Assembly: GCF_000244915.1 (NCBI RefSeq)
Contig: NZ_CM001442.1
Coordinates: forward strand, 496,001-560,000
Reading direction: 5' to 3'
From: Bradyrhizobium sp. WSM471
GTDB taxonomy: Bacteria > Pseudomonadota > Alphaproteobacteria > Rhizobiales > Xanthobacteraceae
Length of the DNA stretch: 64,000 nt
Position numbers and translations under genes: made by a program. The notes beneath the pieces are model-generated. The model made no database searches. It saw only the letters and a list, made by a program, of their open reading frames with translations, and was not told where the DNA came from. Of the stretch, positions 63,637 to 64,000 are shown one piece after another; the first letter of the stretch is position 1; each line of letters begins with the position of its first letter.

Positions 63637-64000
63637 TCAGGTGACCAGGCTTCGCTCCGCCCGGAAGGTACGTCGGTTTGGTTCTTGCAGATAATCGTGG
63701 GCAACTCTGCCAAGCCCCAGCGTGAGATCTGCGCGTATGTGAATCGCCGACACGACCTCAAGAACGGGAAGATCAGCGACCGGCGCCAAGGCATGCGGTG
63801 TCAAGGAGAGAGCCGCGGGCCCGGTCCAGGCGCCCTTCAACGCGATCTGCTCGAGTCGATATTCGACGAGCTCGCAGATGCGCGGGCTACCATCAACATG
63901 CGGGATGATCTTGAGCAGGAAGTTAGGCTGCTCGAGCGCGGCCTTGACCTCGCTGAGGTCGGCTTCACGATGTTTGTAACCCATCGTGCCCGTCGCAACC
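63637..64000 (-). CDS. adc: Acetoacetate decarboxylase, 5' truncated by window edge
   Basis: The C-terminal 120 or so residues of an acetoacetate decarboxylase-family protein. Family segments are [51 protein letters not shown] and [12 protein letters not shown]. The frame is open to the window end, so the start and the catalytic lysine region lie outside. It precedes bdhA by 45 bases on the same strand, so both belong to one acetoacetate-handling operon. Confidence 0.88.
   Translation of the reverse strand, partial: VATGTMGYKHREADLSEVKAALEQPNFLLKIIPHVDGSPRICELVEYRLEQIALKGAWTGPAALSLTPHALAPVADLPVLEVVSAIHIRADLTLGLGRVAHDYLQEPNRRTFRAERSLVT

Overview
The window looks like a chromosomal segment of a Bradyrhizobium-type alphaproteobacterium (Nitrobacteraceae). 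The reasons are uniformly high GC codon use, dense genes with short gaps, many GC-rich palindromic repeats between genes, a form II CO-dehydrogenase-like locus, a homogentisate catabolic cluster, trehalose synthesis genes, and 3-hydroxybutyrate/acetoacetate genes. The genus is inferred from overall character. I see no rRNA, insertion sequence, prophage or CRISPR array. The only RNA gene is one tRNA-Ser.

Layout. 0-3.2 kb: end of an ABC permease gene, overlapping an IlvD/Edd sugar-acid dehydratase, then an RraA-type aldolase. 3.3-8.2 kb: oligopeptidase B, and an MBOAT acyltransferase coupled to an SGNH-like partner. 8.3-17.2 kb: class V aminotransferase, SNase-like protein, an unrecognised 575-aa protein, a caspase-fold protein, an orphan HlyD-like adaptor, a beta-propeller lactonase and small secreted proteins. 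17.4-29.7 kb: signalling and envelope genes (GGDEF-EAL protein, LysM protein, LTXXQ-like protein, class III cyclase, AsmA, Crp/Fnr regulator). 29.7-36.8 kb, all on the minus strand: a second caspase-fold protein with TPRs, OmpA-like protein, HlyD-like adaptor, RND pump, and a DUF6883/DUF4926 pair whose first gene is interrupted by an amber codon.

37.2-46.7 kb is an aromatic catabolism island around homogentisate. HppD produces homogentisate from 4-hydroxyphenylpyruvate; HmgA and FahA open and cleave it. A class A flavin hydroxylase and a small DUF2783 protein may form a second entry to homogentisate. A MarR regulator and an Lrp regulator each sit at a clear palindrome in their divergent promoter regions. 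46.9-52.0 kb holds an alpha-methylacyl-CoA racemase-like CaiB protein and a coxSLM-type molybdenum hydroxylase operon ending in a UUCG-loop terminator. 52.3-56.7 kb is a tandem pair of chemoreceptors with nearly identical C-terminal halves. 57.2-61.2 kb is an MFS transporter with otsB and otsA. 61.8-64 kb has tRNA-Ser(GGA), a coiled-coil protein, bdhA and a partial acetoacetate decarboxylase gene.

Most unusual: two caspase-fold paralogues both lack the catalytic His and Cys, and each sits near a paralogous HlyD-like adaptor, one of which has no pump beside it. An SNase-like protein and an MBL-fold protein have also lost expected catalytic residues. All functional calls come from reading motifs and context; no database search was run.
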